Assembly: GCA_017560305.1 (NCBI GenBank)
Contig: JAFYOF010000136.1
Span: 1 to 16,543 of the forward strand
Reading direction: 5' to 3'
Source of the DNA: Alistipes sp.
GTDB lineage: Bacteria > Bacteroidota > Bacteroidia > Bacteroidales > Rikenellaceae
Length of the DNA: 16,543 nucleotides
This document shows, one piece after another, positions 1-6,696 of the stretch (positions are counted from its first letter, which is position 1; each line of letters opens with the position of its first letter). Made by a program: the position numbers and the translations under genes. Under the pieces are notes generated by a model. That model was not told the origin of the DNA and made no database searches. It saw nothing but the letters and a program-made list of their open reading frames with translations.

Positions 1-1
1 C

Positions 2-406
2 GATGCGGCGGCAACCGAGGGCGAGGTGGATCAGGCGGCGTTCAAGAGCGTATGTCAGCAGTTGATGCAGCGCTTCCCTCGCGCCAAGAGAGTGATTATC
101 ACCCTGCGCGGCTCAATCAATGCCGACCACAACACCTGGGGTGGGGTGCTCTACGATGGCGAGAGACTCTATGCGTCGCGCCGTTATGACATCACCCACA
201 TCGTCGACAGAGTGGGCGGTGGCGACTCGTTTATGGGCGGACTGATTTATGGCCTGCGGAGCTATGATGATTTGCAGCGGGCGCTGGAGTTTGCCGTGGC
301 GGCATCGGCATTGAAGCACTCCATCTATGGCGACTACAACCGAGTGAACGCCCAAGAGGTGGAGACCCTGATGGGTGGCGATGGCTCGGGCAGAGTGGCG
401 AGGTAA
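2..406 (+). CDS. kdgK: 2-dehydro-3-deoxygluconokinase (KDG kinase, PfkB family), C-terminal part
   Basis: This is the C-terminal end of a PfkB-family sugar kinase; the reading frame is open from base 2, so the start lies outside the window. The family phosphorylates 2-keto-3-deoxygluconate with ATP to give KDPG, the substrate of the next gene product. The PfkB signature 2 region is visible as DRVGGGDSF, where the Asp of GGGD is the expected catalytic base and the glycines form the anion hole. The usual form is GAGD; I recall GGGD as common in Bacteroidetes KDG kinases. The tail (LKHSIYGDYN, then MGGDGSGRV) also resembles Bacteroidetes KDG kinases. The GTG at 26 is internal and is not a start. 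The aldolase gene begins 46 bases downstream, so the two are probably co-transcribed. Another ribokinase-like substrate cannot be excluded from this fragment alone, but the neighbours make KDG kinase likely. Confidence 0.85.
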   Translation, partial: DAAATEGEVDQAAFKSVCQQLMQRFPRAKRVIITLRGSINADHNTWGGVLYDGERLYASRRYDITHIVDRVGGGDSFMGGLIYGLRSYDDLQRALEFAVAASALKHSIYGDYNRVNAQEVETLMGGDGSGRVAR

Positions 407-421
407 ATTCCCCGAAAAGAT

Positions 422-446
422 AATTTTGAATTCTCAATTTTGAATT
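422..446. repeat. 11-bp direct repeat AATTTTGAATT, two copies
   Basis: The 46-base gap between the kinase and aldolase genes holds two perfect copies of AATTTTGAATT, at 422-432 and 436-446, separated by CTC. The block is far more AT-rich than the flanking genes and ends six bases before the aldolase ATG. Its role is unknown. It could be a dispersed intergenic repeat or an AT-rich leader that helps initiation where there is no Shine-Dalgarno sequence. I saw no other copy in the window. Confidence 0.55.
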
Positions 447-452
447 GCATTT

Positions 453-1121
453 ATGGCACGATTTTCAAAGTTGGAGGTGCTTTCAACCTTCAAGCAGACA
501 GGAATGGTCCCTGTCTTTTACAACGCAGATATCGAGGTGGCGAAGCAGGTCGTGAAGGCTTGCTATGAGGGAGGCGTGCGTGCCTTCGAGTTCACCAACC
601 GAGGCGATTTCGCCCACGAGGTCTTTGGCGAGTTGAGCCATTGGGTGGCTGCCGAGTGCCCCGAGATGGTGCTGGGTGCAGGTAGTATAGTGGATGCCCC
701 CACGGCGGCGCTCTACATTCAGTTGGGTGCTAACTTCATCGTAGGTCCTATGTTCAACCCCGAGGTGGCGAAGGTGTGCAACCGACGCGCGGTGGCATAC
801 ACCCCTGGCTGCGGCACTATCACCGAGATAGGCTTCGCGCAGGAGGCTGGCTGCGACCTTGTGAAAATCTTCCCTGCAGGCGAGGTGGGAGGACCTTCGT
901 TTGTGAAGAATCTGCTTGCGCCGATGCCGTGGTCGATGATTATGGCTACGGGTGCTGTGGAGCCTACCGAGGAGAATCTCTCGGCGTGGTTCAAGGCGGG
1001 CGTTACGGTGGTGGGTATGGGCTCAAAGCTCTTCCCTGCAAAGGCTATCGCCGAGGGCGACTGGGCTGCCATCACAGATAAGTGCCGCACGGCAATGGAT
1101 ATTATCGAAAAAGTAAAATAA
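453..1121 (+). CDS. eda: KDPG aldolase (2-dehydro-3-deoxy-phosphogluconate aldolase)
   Basis: A class I aldolase of 222 residues in the KDPG/KHG aldolase family, a cytoplasmic TIM barrel that splits KDPG into pyruvate and glyceraldehyde-3-phosphate. It is the last step of the Entner-Doudoroff and uronate pathways. The Schiff-base lysine is Lys138 in DLVKIFPAG. Glu46 and Arg50 in FEFTNRG match the catalytic Glu45 and the phosphate- or carboxylate-binding Arg49 of the E. coli enzyme, whose lysine is Lys133. GAGSIVD (residues 75-81), YTPGCGT (116-122) and the GMGS loop near the C terminus are also typical. The length is slightly above the E. coli enzyme (213 residues). The ATG at 453 follows the AT-rich repeat; there is no clear Shine-Dalgarno sequence. 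It sits between the KDG kinase and hexuronate transporter genes, which supports a role in uronate use. Confidence 0.95.
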   Translation: MARFSKLEVLSTFKQTGMVPVFYNADIEVAKQVVKACYEGGVRAFEFTNRGDFAHEVFGELSHWVAAECPEMVLGAGSIVDAPTAALYIQLGANFIVGPMFNPEVAKVCNRRAVAYTPGCGTITEIGFAQEAGCDLVKIFPAGEVGGPSFVKNLLAPMPWSMIMATGAVEPTEENLSAWFKAGVTVVGMGSKLFPAKAIAEGDWAAITDKCRTAMDIIEKVK

Positions 1122-1143
1122 CCAATTAAACGAGAGAGAGGAA

Positions 1144-2583
1144 ATGGGAAGCGTAAACAATCAGAAGGCGACCTCATATCGTTGGGTGATATGCTCGCTT
1201 TTATTCTTTGCCACAACAATCAACTACCTTGACCGACAGGTGCTGTCGCTCACCTGGGAGGACTTCATTCGCCCCGAGTTCCACTGGACAAACTCACACT
1301 ATGGTCTGGTCGGCGGACTCTTTTCGCTGGTCTATGCCGTGGCGATGCTCTTTGCTGGTCGTACGGTGGACTGGCTTGACACCAAGCGCGGATATATGTG
1401 GAGCATCGGCGTGTGGTCGGTGGGTGCGTGCGTTCACGCGCTGTGTGGCGTGGCAACCGAGTGGGTTGTGGGTCTGCCCGACGCCGAGACTATGCGTGGG
1501 GTGATTGACAATGTCGATCTGGTGGCGAAGATAGCCAATGTGTCGCTCACATTCTTCATCATAGCCCGCTGTGTGCTGGCTGTGGGTGAGGCGGGTAACT
1601 TCCCCGCGGCAATCAAGGCTACGGCGGAATACTTCCCAAAGAAGGACAGAGCCTATGCAACCAGCATCTTCAATGCGGGCTCAACTATCGGCGCTCTGCT
1701 TGCGCCATTCACCATCCCTACCCTTGCCGCAAAGTTCGGCTGGGAGGCGGCGTTTATCATCATCGGTGCGCTCGGATTCATCTGGATGGGCTTCTGGCAG
1801 TTCCTCTACAAGAAACCCGACCAGAATCCAATGGTCAATGCAGCCGAGTTGGCTTACATCAACTCCGACAACGAGCAACCAACGGCGGAAGTAAAAGAGA
1901 ATGCCCCCGAAAAGAAACCTTCGCTGTGGCAGTGTTTCGGCTATCGTCAGACCTGGGCATTTATCTCGGGTAAGGCCATCGCCGATGGTGTGTGGTGGTT
2001 CTACCTCTTCTGGATGCCATCCTACCTGAAGAACGCCTGCGGAATGTCGTCGACAAGTTTCGAGTTCCAGTTGGCCTTGGGCGTGTTGTACCTCATCGTG
2101 ATGATTTCTCTGGTGGGCGGTTACTTGCCAACCATCTTCATAGAAAAATTCGGTATGAACCCTTATGCGGGTCGTATGCGCGCTATGCTTATTTTCGCAT
2201 TCTTCCCTCTGCTGGCTCTTATGGCGCAGCCACTCTCGCAGTACTCTTACTGGTTCCCAGTGGTGATTGTGGGTATCGCGGCGGCGGCACACCAGTCGTG
2301 GTCGGCTAATATCTTCTCTACCGTTGGCGATATGTTCCCAAAGAAGATGATTGCGACAATCACAGGTATCGGCGGTATGGCTGGCGGTATCGGCTCGTTC
2401 GGTATCCAGACGGGCGCGGGCGTACTGTTCGACCACGCCGAGCAGAGCAATATGGCATTTATGGGCTACGAGGGCATCGAGGCTGGTTATATGATTGCCT
2501 TCTCGTTCTGCGCCGTGGCTTATCTTATCAGCTGGGCGGCAATGAAGGCTTTTGTGCCGAAGTACAAACCTATTGAGTTGTAA
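1144..2583 (+). CDS. exuT: Hexuronate transporter, MFS anion:cation symporter family (ExuT-like)
   Basis: An inner-membrane transporter of 479 residues in the major facilitator superfamily. It has about 12 hydrophobic segments and a charged central loop near residues 230-265 (rich in Lys, Glu, Pro). NYLDRQVLSL at residues 27-36 in the first membrane helix is characteristic of the anion:cation symporter group that includes ExuT (galacturonate and glucuronate uptake). The GEAGNFPAAIKA segment in the region of helix 4 is another hallmark of these sugar-acid carriers. It begins 22 bases after the aldolase stop, behind a purine-rich stretch (GAGAGAGGAA) that could act as a ribosome-binding site, which is unusual for this phylum. 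The kinase-aldolase-transporter order points to hexuronates or their keto-deoxy derivatives as substrate. The exact substrate is inferred; the gene symbol is by family resemblance. Confidence 0.85.
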   Translation: MGSVNNQKATSYRWVICSLLFFATTINYLDRQVLSLTWEDFIRPEFHWTNSHYGLVGGLFSLVYAVAMLFAGRTVDWLDTKRGYMWSIGVWSVGACVHALCGVATEWVVGLPDAETMRGVIDNVDLVAKIANVSLTFFIIARCVLAVGEAGNFPAAIKATAEYFPKKDRAYATSIFNAGSTIGALLAPFTIPTLAAKFGWEAAFIIIGALGFIWMGFWQFLYKKPDQNPMVNAAELAYINSDNEQPTAEVKENAPEKKPSLWQCFGYRQTWAFISGKAIADGVWWFYLFWMPSYLKNACGMSSTSFEFQLALGVLYLIVMISLVGGYLPTIFIEKFGMNPYAGRMRAMLIFAFFPLLALMAQPLSQYSYWFPVVIVGIAAAAHQSWSANIFSTVGDMFPKKMIATITGIGGMAGGIGSFGIQTGAGVLFDHAEQSNMAFMGYEGIEAGYMIAFSFCAVAYLISWAAMKAFVPKYKPIEL

Positions 2584-2591
2584 CGGCAAAC

Positions 2592-2626
2592 AAAAAAACG
2601 CAGCACCGAAAAAGTGCTGCGTTTTT
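2592..2626. terminator. Bidirectional rho-independent terminator
   Basis: An 8-bp perfect stem CGCAGCAC (2599-2606) and GTGCTGCG (2614-2621) encloses a 7-base loop. An A-run precedes it and a T-run follows, so it can end transcription in both directions. It lies between the convergent transporter gene (+) and alpha-galactosidase gene (-). Confidence 0.9.
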
Positions 2627-2642
2627 CTTTATCTCTGCGCCA

Positions 2643-4820
2643 TTACTGCGCTACAAGCTCCAGGACAACGCTTGACAAATCCTTGCCAAGGTTGAGGCGG
2701 ATACCGTTCTCCATCAGGAAGCGGCCGCTGACAACCTTACCCTCGATTGAGAGCTTCTTGTTTGGGTTCTCGGCGTTGAGCTCACGGATGAGGTAGTTGC
2801 GCTCTGGGTCAAGACCCGCCATCTTGCGAGGCTCCTCCCACTCGTCGTTGATGTAGTGGCGGCGGAAGAGGAAGAACACAGCGCGATCCTTCTCTGGTGT
2901 GTTGTACATCAGCGACACATAAGGCTTCTTCTCGTATGGCGACACCAGACGATAGAGGTCACCCTGCTGAATCACTGGGCGGATGCTCTTATAGGTCTCG
3001 ATAGCACGCTTTGCGAACTCGCGCTCCTTCTCCGAAAGTGCCGATGGCTTCATCTCCATACCCAGGCGGCCTGTCATAGCCACATCGAAGCGGAACTTGA
3101 TAGGCACCACGCGACCGGTCTGATGGTTAGGCGATGCGCTCACGTGGGCAGCCATAATGTTGGCTGGGTAGAAGTGTGACATACCGTGCTGGATGTAAAG
3201 ACGCTGAACAGCATCTGTGTTGTCGCTTGACCAGCACTCGTTGAAGTATGGGAAGAAACCATAGTTCAAACGACCGCCACCGCTCGCACATACCTGAATA
3301 ACGAGCTTTGGATACTTCTCGCGGATGCGCTTGCATACATCCATCAAGCCACGGTGATACTCAATATAGAGGTGTGACTGACGATCCTTTGGCAAGTAGA
3401 GCGACGAAGCGTTAGAGATTGACATATTGGCGTCCCACTTCATATAGTAGATGCGTGGGTTAGCCTGCATCAAATCATCAACAACCTTGAATACATGCTC
3501 CTGCACCTTTGGGTTACACATATCGAGCACGAGCTGTGTGCCGCCACGACCCTTCGATGGCTCGCGGTCTGGCTGACGCAATACCCAGTCGGGGTGCTTC
3601 TCGTAGAGCTCACTCTTGGTGTTGCACATCTCAGGCTCAATCCAGATACCGAACTTGAGGTTGTTGCGCTCTGCCTCGTCGATGAGTGCGCCGATGCCCT
3701 CTGGCAACTTCTTCTCGCATACTACCCAGTCGCCGAGTGATGTCTCGCCATTATCGCGTGGGTACTTGTCGCCGAACCAGCCATCGTCCATCACGAACAA
3801 CTCGCCGCCGATTTCCGAGAAGCCCTGCATCATCTCGTTCATACCCTCCTGATTTACCTTGAAGTAGACGCCCTCCCAGCTGTTGAGCAGGATGTCGCGC
3901 AACTCTGTGCCGCCGATGATGTGGTACTTGCGTGCCCAGCGGTGGAGGTTACGGCTCACGCCACCCTTACCCTCGGTTGAGTAGGTGAAGATGAACTCTG
4001 GAGTGGTGAAGGTCTCCTTTGCCTTGAGATAATACTGTGACAACTCGGCGTTGATACCAGCCACAATCTCGAGGTGGTTGGCGTTGCCGTTCTTTACGAA
4101 TGAAAGGTCGTAGTTACCAGTGTAAGAGAGCGTACCGCCCAACACATTACCCACATTCTCCTTCGCAGGACCATCCAACGAAATCATAAATGAAGGGTTG
4201 CCACCGAATGATGTGCGCGCGCCATCGTGGTTGCCGATAACCTTTCGGCCAGGCTGCAAACGCTCCTCAAAGAGCTGCGCCTCGGCACCCCAGCCGCCAG
4301 CGAGGTAGTTAAGGTAGATATCGCCCGACTTCACGGGGATGTAAGCCGATGCGAATTTGTTGAGCACAACATCCTTCTTCTCGGTGTGCGAAAGCTCGGT
4401 CCAGGTCTTGATGATGTCGCAGTCGTCGTAGGCCTTGTAGAACTGCTTTACATAGAATGGGAATACCTTGTCCTTGAGCAGAAACTCCCACACACGACCG
4501 CCATCAGGGTCGGTGTACTGCTTCACCTCGTAGGTAGCAAGCTCCAGCGAAGCGTCGCCATTGGCGTGAGTCACCGCCAGAGCGTGCTCGCAGGTGCAGT
4601 TTGTACCGAAGCAAGGATAGGCGTTCCAGTAGATTTGTGACGAGGTGTTGAAAATCTCATCCACCTTATTCACCTTTGGTCCGTAGTAGATGAATTCGAC
4701 GCGCTTACCAATGGCTGTGCTGAGCAGCAGCGTGGTGTTCTTTGTCGAAATCTCATAATTCTCTGCCACGGCAGAGCCCAGGCACATCAGTGCCACGAGC
4801 GAGAGTAAAAATTTCTTCAT
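2643..4820 (-). CDS. Secreted alpha-galactosidase, glycoside hydrolase family 36
   Basis: A GH36 retaining alpha-galactosidase of 725 residues, expected to remove alpha-linked galactose from raffinose-type oligosaccharides, galactomannan or pectin side chains. Residues 1-19 form a type I signal peptide (MKKFLLSLVA then LGSAVA) with no convincing lipobox, so the protein is probably periplasmic. The N-terminal beta-sandwich spans roughly residues 20-290. The TIM barrel begins near NSWEGVYF (313-320) and continues with LFVMDDGWFG (341-350) and GIWIEPEM (391-398). Asp463 in KWDAN is the expected nucleophile and Asp533 in SSDNTD the acid/base; CASGGGR (511-517) is the substrate loop. The frame stays open 25 codons further upstream, but the ATG at 4820 was chosen because it begins the signal peptide. 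It appears to be transcribed alone. A related activity such as alpha-N-acetylgalactosaminidase is possible. Confidence 0.93.
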   Translation of the reverse strand: MKKFLLSLVALMCLGSAVAENYEISTKNTTLLLSTAIGKRVEFIYYGPKVNKVDEIFNTSSQIYWNAYPCFGTNCTCEHALAVTHANGDASLELATYEVKQYTDPDGGRVWEFLLKDKVFPFYVKQFYKAYDDCDIIKTWTELSHTEKKDVVLNKFASAYIPVKSGDIYLNYLAGGWGAEAQLFEERLQPGRKVIGNHDGARTSFGGNPSFMISLDGPAKENVGNVLGGTLSYTGNYDLSFVKNGNANHLEIVAGINAELSQYYLKAKETFTTPEFIFTYSTEGKGGVSRNLHRWARKYHIIGGTELRDILLNSWEGVYFKVNQEGMNEMMQGFSEIGGELFVMDDGWFGDKYPRDNGETSLGDWVVCEKKLPEGIGALIDEAERNNLKFGIWIEPEMCNTKSELYEKHPDWVLRQPDREPSKGRGGTQLVLDMCNPKVQEHVFKVVDDLMQANPRIYYMKWDANMSISNASSLYLPKDRQSHLYIEYHRGLMDVCKRIREKYPKLVIQVCASGGGRLNYGFFPYFNECWSSDNTDAVQRLYIQHGMSHFYPANIMAAHVSASPNHQTGRVVPIKFRFDVAMTGRLGMEMKPSALSEKEREFAKRAIETYKSIRPVIQQGDLYRLVSPYEKKPYVSLMYNTPEKDRAVFFLFRRHYINDEWEEPRKMAGLDPERNYLIRELNAENPNKKLSIEGKVVSGRFLMENGIRLNLGKDLSSVVLELVAQ

Positions 4821-4892
4821 AGTATTATTGTTTTGGTTATAATTTCGGCCAATAATCCTCGGGGCACACCTCCCCAAATTAGGATTATATGA

Positions 4893-4900
4893 CAAAGTTA
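4893..4900 (-). promoter_or_regulatory. Candidate Bacteroidetes -7 promoter element for the alpha-galactosidase gene
   Basis: Read on the minus strand, TAACTTTG matches the TAnnTTTG element of the Bacteroidetes primary sigma factor. It lies about 72 bases upstream of the chosen ATG, inside the 152-base gap after the preceding minus-strand gene. I see no TTTG box at the expected 19-base distance, so the call rests on the -7 element alone. Confidence 0.45.
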
Positions 4901-4972
4901 CTCTTTTTTTTGTAAATATCTCTGATATTTAAGGGTATTTATTCTGCGAAGTTTCTCGCAAAACCAAAAAGT

Positions 4973-5638
4973 TCAATCCTCGTAAGGATAATGCACGCGG
5001 ATAAACCTTGCGCTGTCGGTCATACAATGAGGGCAGTGGCGGGGTGAGAACTCCTCCCAGCCGATGTCGCCGCAGGTGGGGCAGACGCGGTAGGTGTGTG
5101 GCAGGGGCTGGCTTGAGTGGGCACGCCGCAGGATGAGTATCTGTTTTATGTCGCTGGCGTCGCACCAGGTGAGCATACGGGCTATGTGGCGGTTATTGTC
5201 GGCGAGCGCCTGCTCGATGGCGGGCTGCAATAGATGGATGTGCAGCGTATGCTTATCCTCCAAAGCATACCGAATATGGTCGGTGGTGGAGGAGAAGCGG
5301 GTGCGGGAGATGGTGGGCGTCGTGGCCTTACCACCCAGCCCCTCAAGCGCCTTGCGGCAGTTGGCACAATGCACCGCATCGGCGTGCGACATTGCGTGAA
5401 AGAGCGCTGCCTCGGCATTGAGCGAGTCACGCGCGGCATACTTGGCGTAGGCCATATAGTGGAGGCTCTGGCGGTATTTATGGTCGCCGAGCGACTTTAG
5501 TTGCGCAATGCTCTCTCGCCACAGCACCTCCTCGGCAGGCTTGCGCTCCACCGCCCTGCGGGCAGCCACATACGCCACCACCAGGGCAAGCACGCTGACC
5601 ACAAACGCCACAACAAACATCCTCTTGAAGTAATCCAT
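4973..5638 (-). CDS. Membrane-anchored rubrerythrin-like protein with rubredoxin-type zinc ribbon
   Basis: A protein of 221 residues with one N-terminal membrane helix (about 7-25) flanked by basic residues, more of them after the helix (RRAVERK), which weakly suggests a cytoplasmic C-terminal part. Residues 50-170 resemble the four-helix ferritin-like fold of rubrerythrin: HYMAYAKYAARD continues to AALF, and later HIARML matches the IARVF of the classical protein. The C terminus has CPTC (186-189) and CPHC (202-205) separated by 12 residues, the same spacing as the rubredoxin domain of Desulfovibrio rubrerythrin. By hand alignment most diiron ligands are replaced: the first Glu by Lys or Gln, the ExxH of helix 2 by DAVH, the pair in helix 3 by Lys and Leu, and the last ExxH by DIKQ. 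Peroxidase function is therefore doubtful. The ATG at 5638 was preferred to an upstream GTG at 5698. Confidence 0.7.
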   Translation of the reverse strand: MDYFKRMFVVAFVVSVLALVVAYVAARRAVERKPAEEVLWRESIAQLKSLGDHKYRQSLHYMAYAKYAARDSLNAEAALFHAMSHADAVHCANCRKALEGLGGKATTPTISRTRFSSTTDHIRYALEDKHTLHIHLLQPAIEQALADNNRHIARMLTWCDASDIKQILILRRAHSSQPLPHTYRVCPTCGDIGWEEFSPRHCPHCMTDSARFIRVHYPYED

Positions 5639-5773
5639 ACCCCCCACTAAAGCATAAACTGTGCCCGCCGAAGCAAACGGCACGCAAAACTTCGCCACGC
5701 AATCTTCCGCACGGGGAAACTAATAATTCTGCACAAATTTTGCTTCGGGCAGATAACCTAAGATTAAAATTAG

Positions 5774-5781
5774 TAACTTTG
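5774..5781 (+). promoter_or_regulatory. Candidate -7 promoter element for the patatin-like gene
   Basis: TAACTTTG matches TAnnTTTG and lies 12 bases before the ATG at 5794. It implies a very short leader, and it rules out the in-frame TTG at 5740 as the start. No good -33 box is seen. The stretch 5639-5793 is the shared upstream region of the divergent rubrerythrin-like and patatin-like genes. Confidence 0.55.
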
Positions 5782-5793
5782 GCAAAATTTCAA

Positions 5794-6645
5794 ATGATGG
5801 TGCACTTTTTGAGCGACAGGTCGGGGCTGATACTTGAGGGCGGAGGTATGCGCGGAGTATTCACCTGCGGCGTTTTGGATAACCTGATGGACAGAGGCAT
5901 CCGCTTCCCCTATACGATTGGGGTGAGCGCGGGCGCCTGCAACGGTCTGTCGTATATGTCGCGCCAGCGGGGTCGAGGCAAGTACAGCAACATCGACCTG
6001 CTGGAGCAGTACCGCTACATAGGCTTCAAACAACTCATCACAAAGGGCAACATTATGGATTTCGACCTGCTCTTTCACGACTTTCCCGAGCGCATCATCC
6101 CCTATCACTATGATGTGCTGGCGGCAAGCAAGGAGCACTTTGAGATTGTCACTACCTCGTGCCATACGGGCAAGGCGTGTTACTTCGAGGAGAAGCACGA
6201 CCCCAAGCGAGTGATTGACATCGTGAAGGCGTCGAGCAGTCTGCCATTCATCGCGCCGATAAGTTATGTGGATGGTCACCCGATGCTCGATGGAGGCATC
6301 TCGGACTCCATTCCACTGAGGCGTGCCGAGGAGCGAGGCTTTGATAATAATGTGGTTGTGCTGACCCGCAACAAGGGCTACCGCAAACCCCAAAAACCGA
6401 GCACCGTGCCGCCACTCTTCTACCGCAAATATCCCGCTCTGCGTGACGCCATACGCCACCGCAACGCCCACTACAACGAGCAGATTGAGCGTGTCGAGCG
6501 ACTGGAGGCCGAAGGACGGCTGATTGTCATCCGCCCCGAGCAGCCAATCGTGGTGGACAGGATGGAGCGCAACACCCAAAAACTTCTCGACCTCTACAAC
6601 GAGGGTTACCGCTGCGCTGCCAAGGTGGAGTTTGTCGGCAAGTAA
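5794..6645 (+). CDS. Patatin-like phospholipase family protein (YjjU-type)
   Basis: A Ser-Asp dyad lipid acyl hydrolase of the patatin family, 283 residues from the ATG at 5794. The oxyanion-hole motif GGGMRG is at residues 16-21, the nucleophile Ser45 lies in the GVSAG elbow (43-47), and Asp166 lies in the DGG motif (166-168), so all catalytic parts are intact. ASSSLPF before the DGG is also typical. I see no signal peptide, so a cytoplasmic or membrane-associated esterase or phospholipase is likely. The C-terminal region after about residue 185 is basic and resembles the helical tail of YjjU-like proteins. The true substrate is unknown. The start at 5794 (or the adjacent ATG at 5797) follows the promoter element at 5774-5781. 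It is transcribed alone, divergent from the rubrerythrin-like gene, and ends at a shared terminator. Confidence 0.88.
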   Translation: MMVHFLSDRSGLILEGGGMRGVFTCGVLDNLMDRGIRFPYTIGVSAGACNGLSYMSRQRGRGKYSNIDLLEQYRYIGFKQLITKGNIMDFDLLFHDFPERIIPYHYDVLAASKEHFEIVTTSCHTGKACYFEEKHDPKRVIDIVKASSSLPFIAPISYVDGHPMLDGGISDSIPLRRAEERGFDNNVVVLTRNKGYRKPQKPSTVPPLFYRKYPALRDAIRHRNAHYNEQIERVERLEAEGRLIVIRPEQPIVVDRMERNTQKLLDLYNEGYRCAAKVEFVGK

Positions 6646-6650
6646 AATAA

Positions 6651-6683
6651 AAGAAGGGACTGTCCAACAGTCCCTTCTTCTTT
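6651..6683. terminator. Bidirectional rho-independent terminator
   Basis: A 12-bp stem AAGAAGGGACTG (6651-6662) and CAGTCCCTTCTT (6668-6679) with a 5-base loop TCCAA is followed by a T-rich tract. On the other strand it is followed by a mixed T-rich tract. It separates the patatin-like gene (+) from the convergent GH78 gene (-). Confidence 0.85.
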
Positions 6684-6696
6684 ATACTCAAGCGGT

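Noticed and set aside
1681..2589. Long minus-strand open frame (302 codons) opposite the hexuronate transporter gene
   Set aside because: It is the mirror frame of a clear transporter gene, with a composition rich in His, Arg and Gln and no recognisable domain.
4821..4895. A 25-residue extension of the alpha-galactosidase upstream of 4820
   Set aside because: It would bury the signal peptide inside the protein, and the possible promoter element at 4893-4900 overlaps the upstream start codon.
4945..4960. Small hairpin TGCGA with TCGCA after the rubrerythrin-like gene, considered as a terminator
   Set aside because: The stem is only 5 bp and no T-run follows it on the minus strand, so it is too weak to call.
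5639..5698. A 20-residue N-terminal extension of the rubrerythrin-like protein from a GTG at 5698
   Set aside because: The extension has no counterpart in a signal or anchor that would need it. The ATG at 5638 directly precedes the membrane helix, and the upstream DNA is GC-rich, unlike a typical start region here.
5770..6579. Long minus-strand open frame (269 codons) opposite the patatin-like gene
   Set aside because: The plus strand has an intact catalytic dyad and a promoter. The antisense product shows only shadow-type composition and would be antisense to nearly the whole gene.
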